DNA of 64,000 nucleotides, from positions 169,014,223 to 169,078,222 of the forward strand of contig OX457058.1 of the NCBI GenBank assembly GCA_949752795.1, read 5' to 3'. This document shows, in pieces, positions 33,031 to 43,299 of this stretch. The notes below the pieces were generated by a model, which worked only from the letters and a program-made list of their open reading frames with translations, ran no database searches and was not told the origin of the DNA. Source of the stretch: Hyperoodon ampullatus (Eukaryota > Chordata > Mammalia > Artiodactyla > Ziphiidae). The number at the start of each line of letters is the position of its first letter. The stretch's first letter is position 1. The position numbers and the translations under genes are program-made.

Positions 33031-33535
33031 CTTGAGGAAACGGGGCTTGTGCCCTCTGTCTACACCCCAAATTCCTGGCACAATACCTAGCACAAGGCAT
33101 TTGGAGGCGCAGCACGCAGGCATCGGGGGTGGAGGGAGTAGCACAAGTCCCTCCTCTCATCAAACTCCCTCAAGAGAGACCCTAGGCTACAAACACCTAA
33201 CTGCCAATGCAGTCAGGCCTGACCTGACTGTGCATCCGCACAAGCTGTGCCCTCTGCTGGAATGCCCCTCCTCCTCTGGCAAAGTCCTGCTCATCCGTCA
33301 GGGGAAGCTCAAACATCACACTTGCCGAGAGGCTGTTCCCTGCCCCTTCCCCGGGCAGAAATAATGGCTCTTTAGCCACACAGCCACGGACACTTAAAAG
33401 ACTGCCCTGTGCTCAGTTTTGGGCCGTGAGCCCCCGAGGTCTGAGAGTTTGTTCTTTATTCCAGTGCCCCGTGCCCACCACTGACACCCCCCACCTGGCA
33501 GGTACTCTGCAAGCACTTCCTGAATGAGGCTGACA
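33020..33535 (+). mobile_element. L2 fragments
   Basis: Three pieces in L2 sense order: cctggcacaatacctagcac, then aatgcccctcctcctctggc with tcatccgtcaggggaagctc, then tttattccagtgccccgtgc with gcacttcctgaatgagg. Possibly one or two decayed copies. Confidence 0.55.
33248..33260 (-). promoter_or_regulatory. CTCF-core-like motif
   Basis: The minus strand reads CCAGCAGAGGGCA, which fits the CTCF core at each position. It lies inside an old L2 piece, and the flanks fit the extended motif only partly. Confidence 0.35.
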
Positions 33536-33539
33536 GCCT

Positions 33540-34420
33540 CCAGTCCATCCCTGAGGGCCCCGGCCCGTCTGCGTCCTCGGCAGCCTGGTTCACTGGTCGA
33601 TGGTTTCGTAATTTGGATTTGTCTTCTCTCAGCAGTGCCAGAAACTGAAATGGCCCCATACAAAGGCAACATACGAAGAGAATTTTAAAGCCAGTGCAAA
33701 CATTTGAATTGTTTGGACAGCTCCAAGAAAGAACCAGATAAACTGGAAGCTAGCATATGTCTTTTCTTCTTGTGGGGGGGGGCAGGTGGGAGGTCAAGGG
33801 AAATGTAAAACCCTTCCCCTGATTGGACAGTCACCACCTCTGGTAACTGAAGACCTTCCCCCATACTAGGTGCCCCACCTGCAGGAGGTGGGCCAGAAGG
33901 TCCCCGCAGTGGCACGAGTCAGCGTGTCCCTTCCGACCTAGAACGAGCCCATGGGATGCCTAGAAGAGGCTCTTCCTCATGAACCCAGGATGTGGGCAAG
34001 AGGCAGAGATAGTGACTCACCTTCCCGGCATCGCCAGGAAGAAAACAGAACCACCAGGGCCAAAAGGCCTTTGCTATGGAGGCACATGGCAGCACAGGGA
34101 CTGAGGCACTTTAAAACCCCACCCCCTCAACTTTCAGGGTGGGGAAACTGAGGCAGGGGTGGAGATTACCCAAGAATGTGTTCTGCTGCATCCAAAGGGT
34201 CACGTTTCAGATTAGAAATCGCCCTGACTTTTCATCCGAAAATAAATGTTGAAATTCCCTTCACGCCTCCACTTTTCAATATAAAATTCTCTACTTGAAA
34301 TTCTTTTAGGTCTTTCACTACCCCCTTGCAGGTGCTAAAATTTCTCCTTCTCATAATTAAGGATGGGCCTTAGGAGCGGGAGACCCACAGGGGCATCAGG
34401 AAGGGTTGGTTCCAGCGCTT
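33540..34420. other. low-copy noncoding sequence
   Basis: Unassigned except for a run of 9 G at about 33774-33782. Confidence 0.3.
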
Positions 34421-34421
34421 T

Positions 34422-34453
34422 CCCCCACCCCCCCACCCCCCCACCCCCCCCCC
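34422..34453 (-). repeat. strong G-quadruplex candidate
   Basis: The plus strand has C runs of 5, 7, 7 and 10 separated by single A, followed by G and CC. The minus strand thus has four long G runs with one-base loops, the most stable class of predicted quadruplex. Confidence 0.75.
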
Positions 34454-34527
34454 GCCGGGCAGTCAGTAGACCTGCCTCAGGGCTAATGACTCAGTCGGTT
34501 CTCTTCAGAGCAGTTTCTTATTCCCAG

Positions 34528-34565
34528 GAATGCGAAGTCTCTTTAACATCAGCCCAATGAACAAG
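34528..34565 (+). other. weak exon-like segment
   Basis: It follows tttcttattcccag and precedes GTAAGCTCC. Only one frame is open, giving MRSLFNISPMNK. An AP-1 type site (tgactca, at about 34487) and the G4 tract lie just upstream. There is no homology that I recognise, and the segment is only 38 bp. Confidence 0.2.
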
Positions 34566-34569
34566 GTAA

Positions 34570-35438
34570 GCTCCAGCAGGAAGGGAGACAGGAATCCCTG
34601 TGCTGATATTTCTGCCCTTTGGACCCAATGGGGGAGGGAGAAGCCTGCCTGAGAAGTTCTGAATTGTCTTTAGCGCCTATCCTCAAGGTACCACACGCTC
34701 TCAAAATAACTGCACAAGTGTGTCCCAGGACCGCTTCTGGGATGCTGACACTCTTATAGGCTGCATTCCAGAGCAGATTAAATATCTCCATCCACCCAGA
34801 TCCTGCTGCTAGCACTCCCTTACAATTGAAAGCTCCCTCCTGCCCGAGGGCTGGAATCCAAGACCAAGAGAAGGGTTCTTTGAGCCACCATGGTTGGGGG
34901 GTGGGGGGAATCTCGGCCCTGCCGCTGTGCTGGAACTCCGAGCACAGAAGCACAGAGTTCCCTGTCTGACTGTCATCAAACATTTGCTGGCCACGGGGCC
35001 CTTGCACACAGCAAGCCCCTGGGGGATGGCGGTGAGCGCGGGAAGGTTTCTGAAGCCTTCCTTGAGCTGCTTGAGCTGAGCCCCAGGGGTGGCCAGGAGG
35101 GGGGCTGCCAAGCACCAGCTACAGCTGGGGCAATGCCAGGGCCTCTGGGCACTGGGGTTCCCTGGGCCCCTCTGCCATAAGCACCAAGGCTGCTGCCACA
35201 TCAAAGCAAAGGTGAGGTTAGCCCTATCCCCAATCTCTGAAAACTTAAACCACAAGCACCTTATTCAAATACTTCCCCAACCCCCAACTACTTGCAGGAT
35301 GGGGGGGTGGGAAGACAGGCCCAGGGAGTCAAGTAACAACCTTACCCACTTGGTCTGTGACTAAGGGCAGGGAGTCAGAGCCTGGCTCTGACCTTCACCT
35401 AGTCCCTCCTGACAGGTTCTGAAAAAGGCGGTGCATCA
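34570..35438. other. low-copy noncoding sequence
   Basis: A 188-codon minus ORF (34549-35115) and a 148-codon minus ORF in another frame overlap here. Neither shows a domain. Confidence 0.35.
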
Positions 35439-35440
35439 GA

Positions 35441-35873
35441 ACAGTATATTCATTTTCCTATGGCTGTTGTAACAAATTACTACAAAGTAGGGCTGAAAAT
35501 CACACAAATGTATTCTCTTGCAGCTCTGGGGGTCAGGAGTCTAAAATGCAGTCAGCAGGGCCGCGCTCCTTCTGGAGGCTCTGGGGAGAAGTCATGCCTT
35601 TGCTGTTTCCAGTTCTAGAAGCTGCCTGCATTCCTTGGCTTGTGGCCACATCATTGTGACCTCTGCTTCCACTGTCACATCTCCCTCTGACCTGCCTCTT
35701 ATAAGGACCCCTGTGATGACACTGGGCCCTCCCAGATAATCCAGAATAGTCTCCCATCTCAAGATCCTTGACCTTTATCACATCTGCAAAGTCCCTTTGC
35801 TATGGAAGGGACCATATTCACAGGTTCTAAGGACAACTAGGCGGAGGGGGACATTATTCTGTCTATCCCAACA
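35441..35873 (-). mobile_element. MLT1 LTR (ERVL-MaLR), near full length
   Basis: The plus strand reads tcctatggctgttgtaacaa, ctttctggaggctc-type sequence, cctgcattccttggcttgtg, cttataaggacccctgtgat and acattattctgtctatccca. This is an antisense solitary MLT1 LTR of the C/D type. No internal viral genes are present. Confidence 0.8.
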
Positions 35874-35879
35874 ACAAGG

Positions 35880-36740
35880 CTCTGGCAGCTCCGCCACCCC
35901 GGAATCTCGGAATCTCAGACACTCTCTCAAAGTGCCCACGTGTGGGCTGGTGGCAGATTAAGATTTGTCCAGAGGTTCGTTGGGGGTCTCGACAGTCACC
36001 AAGGAGGAGGCTGGGGCTCAGCCCGCACAGTGCCCGCAGGACCTCAAGGGGGCAATGGATATAACCAAACACTGACATGGGTCCCTGATGGGAAGAGGCA
36101 CCCAGGGCCTGGGTGGCAAAGACCTAAGGCCCCAGGCCTGGAAGGCTTGGTTGTAAATTGGGGGAAGGGGTGATATTCCTGACCCTTGGGTCCACCTCAA
36201 GGTCTATGAGAAATGCCCAGACCACCTAGGCCTCCCCACCCTCTGCTCCAAGGCCACCTGGCTCCAGCGAAGGCCACAGCTCCAAGCTGCCAAGTGGATG
36301 CAAGAGACACTCCCCAAACTGAGGCATTTGGAGCCTGAGCCCAGCACCTAGGCACACCGGGGCCAGAGAGGGCCTGCAGAGCCCCCTTTTACAGGCCCTG
36401 GGTATCAGGCCCTGGCCCCTGCCCACTTCAGATGCACTGAGCAGCAAACTCTAGAAACAGGCAGTGGCTTCATCTGGTGCCTCTGAGACCCTCAAATTTC
36501 AGGGAAGGTGCCAAAGGCCTGGATACAACCCAAACAAATGATTGGAAACACCTGTAATTCCTGAGCCCCTCACTCCCCACTCAAGAAGGGGATAGAGGAA
36601 GAGGCAGGGGTAGCAGGCGGGGCCCGGGGGGGCTATGAGATGTGCAACAATGGCCACTTAGCATTCATTTCAAAGGCTGCATTAGGGGGTGTGACTGTCC
36701 TATTTTTTCAAGTGAGGACATTTAGAGAGGTTAAGAAACT
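35880..36740. other. low-copy noncoding sequence
   Basis: I recognised nothing. Confidence 0.35.
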
Positions 36741-36744
36741 CACC

Positions 36745-37410
36745 CAAACATTATGCTAAGTGAAAGAAGCCAGAGAGAGAAGGACAAATACTGCATGGTA
36801 TCACTCCTAAGTAGAATCTTAAAAAAAAAAAAAAAAAGAATCAAACTCAAAGAAACAGAGAACAGGGCTTCCCTGGTGGCGCAGTGGTTGAGAGTCTGCC
36901 TGCTGGTGCAGGGGACACGGGTTCGTGCCCGGGTCCGGGAGGATCCCACGTGCCACGGAGCGGCTGGACCCCGTGAGCCATGGCCGCTGAGCCTGCGCGT
37001 CCGGAGCCTGTGCTCCGCAACGGGAGAGGCCACAACAGTGAGAGGCCCACGTACCGCAAAAAAAAAAAAAGAAACAGAGAACAGAATGGTGGTTTCCAGG
37101 GGCTGGGGGCAGGAGGAAACAGGGAGAGCTTGGTAAAGAGACAAACTTGCAGTTATCAGAAGAATATGGTCTGAGGATCTAATGAATAATACGGTGACTA
37201 TAGCTGACAATACTGTATTATATAACTGAAATTTGCTGAGAGTGGAACTTAACTGTTTTCACCGAGAAGAGGAAGGGGAGTAAATATGTGAGGGCACAGA
37301 TGTGTTAATTAACTCAATTAATCCTTCCACAATGTGGAGTATCTAATCATCACACCGTATACTCTAAATATATTACAATTTTGTCAACTATATCTCAATA
37401 AAGATGGAAA
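36745..37410 (+). mobile_element. L1 3' UTR split by a CHR SINE
   Basis: The left part is acattatgctaagtgaaaga then gccagagagagaaggacaaa. The right part has atggtggtttccaggggctg, gactatagctgacaatactg and ctatatctcaataaagatgg. Collinear L1MA/MB-type 3' UTR with the SINE at 36865-37067. Confidence 0.88.
36865..37067 (+). mobile_element. CHR-family SINE, short form, in L1
   Basis: Complete copy. Perfect 16-bp target duplication aaagaaacagagaaca at 36849-36864 and 37068-37083. Confidence 0.97.
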
Positions 37411-37424
37411 AAAATACATATGTA

Positions 37425-37458
37425 TTGCAAAAAGAAAAAGAAAAAGAAAAGAAAAGGA
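37425..37458 (+). repeat. (AAAAG)n-type simple repeat
   Basis: Repeating aaaag/aaaaag units following the L1 tail. Confidence 0.8.
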
Positions 37459-37464
37459 ACTCAC

Positions 37465-39222
37465 CCCAAAGACTCACAGCAAACAAGCCACAGCAGAACC
37501 ACAGTCTAAGGTCTGGTCTGTCAGCGAAGACCATCCTTGTCCAGTGACCTATGAGGGTGCGGGCCCAGCCAGGTCTGCTAGGGGTGAAGCTTCTGGGATT
37601 TCCGGAGGAGGAATTGTTCTGGACAGACCTGCCTCTCCTCCCCCACCCAGCCCAGCCACTGCCCCAAGTCTGGGCCGAAATCCTTCCTCAGACCCCTGAC
37701 CCCCCGGAGCCTGGAGGACGGGTGTCATGGCCCCTGGGAGGCCTGAGGGTCAACAGCCCCGAAGGGGCTTCCTGAGGAGCTGTGACTGGCCACAGGCATC
37801 CCGAGACCACTGTGCAGTGGGGGCAGGACACGCCTGGGTCACCCAAGGCCCAGAAGCAAGGGGAGCCGGCATGCCTGTTTTCCCCTCTCCAAGGGGCTGA
37901 CAGCTCCTTCTGGCCACTGTGTCACCTGAAATCCACACTTTCCAAGCAGGAGGAGCCCTTCCTACAAAGCAGAGGGACAAGGAAGCAGATTTTGGTTCAA
38001 CTGTAGAAGAGGCTGCCGGCTCCCCAAGGAAGGCTGTCCAGGCAGGTGGTGACTGCCCCGTGGTGGGATGGACTCAAGCCAAGGCTGGCTGCCCGTGTCA
38101 CAGGGGGGAGACAGGTACATGGGGAAGGGGATGGGGCTAACGTCTTAGGAGGCCTTCCCCATCTCTGAAGGCTTCTGACCCCCAAGGAGAAGGAGCAATT
38201 GGCCCTCTGGGCCCCCGAGGAGGAGAGATTGAGTCCGGGGCCTCAGAGGGCCCCACCACCAAACGCTGAAGCCCAGAGCCTCCTCCCTGCAGGCAGGCAC
38301 GTGCCCCACCTCCTTCCTGCCCGGCCTCCCACCCTGCCAGGCTCTGCAGCTGGGAGCCATGGCAACAGGCCCCAAACAGCCTGAGAAATCCCTCCGAGAG
38401 CCCCACGCAGGGTGTCACAGCAGCCGCCAACCCGAAGCCAAGAGCCAGGGTTGGTTTCTCCCAGAAGTGAGAAACACCAAAAAGAGGAAGCCCCGAGTCC
38501 AGCCAGAGGAGAAGAACGCTTCAGTGCCAGCAAAGGGCAGCCTCCCCGCCCCAAGAGACACAGGCCTCCGTCCCGAGGGCCACCAGGACCATAGGCCACC
38601 ATCCTGCCGACCCTGCCCACCCCCCAGGGGTCCAGCCTGTGACCCTCTACATCTAAGATGTGACACAGCCCCTCCCTGCCCCCCACTCCTTCAGCTGCCC
38701 TCGCCACACCCCCAGCATTCAAGACCTCTGCAGCAGGTGCCCACCTCCTCATGTACCCCGTCCGCTCCCAGCACACCTGACTCTGTGCCCTCCCCCACCT
38801 GCCCACGCTGGAACATCCCCACCCCTGCCCACCATCCACAGCACTGGAAGCCTCCTCCTCACACAGAGGGCAGCCCAAGAAGAAGGTGGCCAAGGAGCCC
38901 AAGGAGATAAACCCCGACGGGAAGGGCCAATAAAGAGTGCCTTCTCCTGACCTGGGTGCCCCCTTACCTAAGGACAATGCACACAGCCCACTCCGTTCCA
39001 GTCCTTGTTGGGGAGTGGGGGCCCACTTCCCCGAGTCAGGACGTTAACCTGCTGGATAATTCTCCAGGAATGACCTTAATTGCCAGGATAAGAACTCAAG
39101 ATAGAGAGGAATGGGTCCAATGTGCAGGAGGTGGGGAGAGGAGGCTGTCTTTTTTCTTTTTTTTTTTTTTGGCCCAGGTTTTCTTAAACCAGATTCCTCC
39201 TGATGGCTTGCTTTCCATCCAA
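37465..39222. other. low-copy GC-rich sequence
   Basis: ORFs of 183 codons (plus, 38359-38910) and 244 codons (minus, 38243-38977) overlap. The plus one is rich in Pro, Ser and His after a lysine-rich start (KKRKPRVQPEEK). Neither has a domain or paired splice sites. A T run of about 14 near 39156 is not attached to a SINE. Confidence 0.35.
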
Positions 39223-39224
39223 GG

Positions 39225-39545
39225 CATTCTTTTACTCATTCATTTATTTCATGCCTGTTTCTTGAGCACCTACCACATGCCCAGCATGGTGGACACACAC
39301 AGTCCTCAAGGAGCTTACAGCATAGAGAGGAGGGTGAACAAGCAAACAACTGAAGTAAGTACAGCAAGCTGTGACATGTTCTGAAAGGAACACTCGAGGG
39401 GCTGACAGAGAAGGGGGGACTGTGCTCAGACCAAAAGGCTGAGGAGCAGCCAGATGTGTGGTGGGGGCAAGGGCCTGCAAAGCAGCAGGAACAGCATGTG
39501 CAAACGTCCTGAGGTAGAAGGAGTTTAGAGCAGCTGAAGAACTCA
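39225..39545 (-). mobile_element. L2 relic
   Basis: cttgagcacctaccacatgc, gtcctcaaggagcttacagc, then ggaacagcatgtgcaaacgt with cctgaggtagaaggag follow antisense L2 order over 320 bp. Confidence 0.7.
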
Positions 39546-39599
39546 GAAAAGATCATGGAGGCTGATCCATGGTGAGGATCGAGAGGGGCAGGAAGTATG

Positions 39600-39725
39600 T
39601 CTGGGGCCCTGAGGGGCTGTTTTGGTACCATTTGCTTCCCTGAGCCAAAAAATTTTCTTTTCGCTTAAGCTCATCTGAATTGGGTTTTCTGTCACTTGCA
39701 TCCACAGAATCCTACAACATCCAAA
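39600..39725 (+). mobile_element. LTR-like 3' end fragment
   Basis: tgaattgggttttctgtcac followed by ttgcatccacagaatcctac resembles the 3' end of an MLT-type LTR. Subfamily not determined. Confidence 0.35.
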
Positions 39726-39729
39726 CCAA

Positions 39730-40390
39730 CGCATCATATTCTATCACCTTCTCCACCAACCTGGGCCTCAGTCCTGAAAGCAAACACTCCCACCCATCCA
39801 GTCGCCCAAGCCAGAGCCTGCACCACCCTCCACTTCTCTCCCGCTGCCCCATCAGTCACCAAAGAAAGGTTCCATTTGGGCCTCTAGACAGCCAAGGGCT
39901 GGTGGTCCCTCTCCCAGGGAGGTGGCCTACTGCATGCTGGGAGGAGAGGCAGGAAGAGAAAAGCAGGTGGTCTCTTGGCTGAGGGAAGAAGAGAACCCCC
40001 AATAACACTGGCTGGCTGACTGCATACAATTACAAAAGAAAAACGTTATTTAAAATTAGCTTCCCAAATGCGAATATAATTTCAAGCGTCCCTTGCAGTG
40101 TGATTACAATGTCAGCCCAAGGAATGTTTTACCACCAGCACAGATCATTCAGGCCCCTGCAGGCAAAAAATAACGAAGCCAACAGGGGCACCAGTGCTCC
40201 CCGAGAAGCACGCCCAGCTGCCCAGGGGAAGCACCAGCCCAGAACCAGCCCGGCTCCCCTCCACATCTGGCTCAGGGCCTTCCCCAGGAAGGCACGTCTT
40301 TCTTCTTTTGTCCTCTCTCTTTAGGGTCTTTGACGTTCAGACTCAAATCCCAAGAGCAGCCAGTTAATAATAACAAGGACAGCTTCAGCC
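39730..40390. other. low-copy noncoding sequence
   Basis: I recognised nothing. Confidence 0.35.
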
Positions 40391-40394
40391 TCTG

Positions 40395-40505
40395 TATACC
40401 TCCTACACCCAGCTGCTCTACTCTGTGCCTCAGTTTTCCCATCTGTAAACTGGGCGTGACAATGCAGTGTAACTCACAGCGTGCTGAGGACTGAATGACG
40501 CCCGG
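40395..40505 (+). mobile_element. MIR fragment
   Basis: ctctgtgcctcagttttccc, then atctgtaaactgggcgtgac, sense MIR. Confidence 0.75.
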
Positions 40506-40539
40506 GCAGCCAGTCAACAAGCCTCCCTCTCCCACTGAA

Positions 40540-40680
40540 GCCTCAGAACAGCACTGCCGGCTCTACAGATGTGGATCCTGACCCTCAGAAAGGCTACACG
40601 AGCTCTTCGGCTAGTGGCTGAGGAGCAGGGATGCAAACCCAGTTCAGCCGGAGTCCAAACTCCTCAGTGTGCCCCTCCTG
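40540..40680 (-). mobile_element. MIR fragment
   Basis: ctcagaaaggctacacgagc and gagcagggatgcaaacccag, then tccaaactcctcagtgtgcc, antisense MIR. A further antisense scrap (aactgagaggcacttgaggt) follows at about 40880-40935, and another at 41035-41090. Confidence 0.6.
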
Positions 40681-41270
40681 GCAGAGCTGCCAGGCCAGCG
40701 TGCACTCTGACCTCAGCCCGCAGCCCGGCCCTCCCCAACCTTGGCACACAACCCTCTTCGGGACTCTGGGTTTTAAAACGCCACGGGGTCTGGCTGGGCG
40801 GCTGACTTCCACTATTCCCCTCTCTCCCCAGGGGATGCCTTTTAGCTCTGGGCCCTCTGCCTCCTAGGGTCCCCCCATTTTATACACAAGAACCAAGGCC
40901 CAGAACTGAGAGGCACTTGAGGTCACAGGGAGGTCACACCCAGGATGAGCCTGGAACTCAGGAGGTGGGGGGCACCACACTGGCATCCCCCGTCTGCACC
41001 AGCACCCAAGGAAGGGAAAGGCTATAAGAGCCCCACTTCAAAGATGAGAAAATCGAGGTTTGGAGAAGTATAAAGGGATAGGTTCAGGGTCTCCAGCAAG
41101 GGAACAGGAGAGCCATGACCCCCAGGCCAGAGAACCGGCCACACGGAGTGCCCACAAGCACGCTGCCATGTGGGCCTCGACGGATGTGTGAGGACAGTAA
41201 GCCACCAGAGCGGCCACCAGAGCAGGCCAGACCCACACCTGGTGGCTGGGTGGCAACAAAGCCAGCCTAG

Positions 41271-41476
41271 CAGTGGCTCTCACTGGAAGCGATTTTGTCT
41301 CAGGGGACATATGGCAATGCCTGGAGACATTTTTGGTTGTCACTATGGGGCGAAGGGGTGGCACCCAGTGGCTGGAGGCCAGGGATGCTGCTACATCCCA
41401 CAATCCACAGGAGAGCCCGTAACAAGCAGAAGGATCCAGCCCGAAATGTCAGTCATACGAAGGCGGAGGAACCCTG
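41271..41476 (+). mobile_element. MER20 hAT MITE, full length
   Basis: It starts cagtggctctcactggaagc, continues ggcaatgcctggagacattt then ttggttgtcactatgggg, has gaggccagggatgctgctac, and ends near gaggaaccctg. Same family and orientation as the copy at 32679. Confidence 0.88.
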
Positions 41477-41499
41477 AGCTACAGAAATCTGTGAACAAG

Positions 41500-41825
41500 G
41501 ATTTGGACCTTCCTGGACAGGGGGTTGGTTCAAAACAATAAGACTTTCAAATAAATAAATATGCATATGTGTGTGTGTGTGTGTGTGTGTATTTATGTAA
41601 ATATGGATATAGGTATGCACACATGTTTGCTTGCATTTGCTAGAATATCCTGGAGGCATAAAAAACTAGGGACAATTCCAAGGGGGAAGCTAGGGGTGAA
41701 GGAGCACAGCTAGGACGGGACCCTTTGCACTCTGAGTCCTTTCTTGTCTTTTGATTTGAATCGTGTGACGATACTGTCTATTTCAATGCATTTATATTCT
41801 CTGAAAATAAAAAAATAACACTTCC
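41500..41825 (+). mobile_element. old L1 3' UTR fragment with TG repeat
   Basis: The end cttttgatttgaatcgtgtg, then caatgcatttatattctctg and an A-rich tail, is an L1M terminus. The 5' limit is vague. Confidence 0.5.
41568..41590 (+). repeat. (TG)n microsatellite
   Basis: About 11 TG units. Confidence 0.92.
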
Positions 41826-42122
41826 CTGCATGTAGGGTCTCTTTCAACTACCCAGCCTCTGGTTTGAAAGCCTCTGGAGCAAGACGACCTGAGGTCAGCC
41901 TTCCCAAATGTCTTCCTGACAACGCCGTGATTACATCCTGGATTCAGATGCCCACAGAGGCACAAGGACAAACGCCAGAGAGTTCCACACACCCCCTGAC
42001 CTGCCCCTCCGAGCCTGTCCCCACAGGGCAGGGCTCCCCACCCCCAGCTCTCTCCTCTTCACACTTGCCACCATCTGTTGCCCCCAAAATGACGCTCATA
42101 AAAGCAGGACTCTCTTTATTTC

Positions 42123-42842
42123 TTTTTTTTAATTAATTAATTCATTCATTTATTTACTTATGGCTTCACTGAGTCTTCGTTGCTGTGCGTGGGCTTTCTC
42201 TCGTTGCGGTGAGTGGGGGCTACTCTGCGTTGCGGTGCGCAGTCTTCTCACTGCGGTGGCTTCTCTTGTTGTGGAGCACGGGCTCTAGGCACGCGGGCTT
42301 CAGTAGTTGTGGCACGCAGACTCAGTAGTTGTGGCACGCGGGCTCAGTAGTTGTGGCTCGCGGACTCTGGAGCGCAGGCTCAGTAGTTGTGGCGCATGGG
42401 CTTAGTTGCTCCGCGGCATGGGGGATCTTCCCGGACCGGGGCTCGAACCCATGTCCCCTGCATTGGCAGGTGGATTTTTTTTTTTTTTTTTTAAGAAGAT
42501 GTTGGGGGTAGGAGTTTATTTATTTATTTATTTATTTTTGCTGTGTTGGGTCTTTGTTTCTGTGCGAGGGCTTTCTCTAGTTGTGGCGAGCGGGGGCCAC
42601 TCTTCATCGCGGTGCGCAGGCCTCTCACTATTGCGGCCTCTCCCGTTGCGGAGCACAGGCTCCAGACGCACAGGCTCAGTAGCTGTGGCTCACGGGTTTA
42701 GTTGCTCTGCGGCATGTGGGATCCTCCCAGACCAGGGCTTGAACCCGTGTCCCCTGCATTAGCAGGCAGATTCTCAACCACTGCGCCACCAGGGAAGCCC
42801 TGGCAGGTGGATTCTTAACCACTGCGCCACCAGGGAAGTCCC
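42123..42842 (-). mobile_element. CHR-family SINE, long form, carrying a nested SINE
   Basis: Antisense long form: aattaattaattcattcat tail, ttgctgtgcgtgggctttct, a series of four to five gtagttgtgg units, then the head interrupted after gcaggtggatt. The head resumes at 42814 with cttaaccactgcgccaccag. Outer target duplication aggactctctttatttc (42106-42122) and aggactctctttacttc (42843-42859), 16 of 17. Confidence 0.95.
42477..42800 (-). mobile_element. CHR-family SINE nested in the long CHR SINE
   Basis: Antisense. Its 3' part is long-form (tgttgggtctttgtttctgt, gagggctttctctagttgtg) while its body is short-form (cctctcccgttgcggagcac, ggctcagtagctgtggctca). Perfect 13-bp duplication tggcaggtggatt at 42464-42476 and 42801-42813. 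Confidence 0.95.
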
Positions 42843-42859
42843 AGGACTCTCTTTACTTC

Positions 42860-43190
42860 CACGACCCACAGCGGTGCACCTATGGACTCAATGCCCACTT
42901 CCTGACCGGGTAGGCAGATGAACAAGCACCCGAGTCTGGGGGGCAGGCCCGACCTCATTCACAGAGGACAGGCCCCCCCGGTTCTGGAGCCCCAAGAGCA
43001 GAGCTGCGCGCTGCTGTCAGCCCTTCGCAGAAAGTCCTCTGGACCGTCAACCACCCTAGTGAGGAACCCGAGGGCAATGAACACCCCAAATCCTACACCA
43101 CTTCCTCCCCCGCTGCCCCTACATGGTCGGGCCTTGGCCTCATTCCCCCTTCCCTCCCCCAGCCCCACACCCAGGGGTCAGCAGGTTTCC
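42860..43190. other. low-copy noncoding sequence
   Basis: I recognised nothing. Confidence 0.35.
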
Positions 43191-43192
43191 AC

Positions 43193-43295
43193 CCAGTGCT
43201 TCTCAGACGTGAGTGTGTAACGTGCACAGGCACCTCCCGAGGACCCCGCCACAACGCAGATTCTGCTCAGTGGGCCTGGGGCAGGCGGGCTCCTG
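43193..43295 (+). mobile_element. MER5A-like fragment
   Basis: cagtgcttctcagacgtgag at the left end is a decayed terminal repeat. acgcagattctgctcagtgg followed by gcctggggcagg matches the MER5A interior. Confidence 0.65.
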
Positions 43296-43299
43296 CCAC

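Noticed and set aside
35441..35873. Endogenous retrovirus with genes
   Set aside because: Only solitary LTR relics are present here and at 48992-49359. No gag, pol or env sequence is seen.
38243..38977. 244-codon minus ORF and overlapping 183-codon plus ORF
   Set aside because: Mutually overlapping in GC-rich sequence, with neither showing a domain or splice sites.
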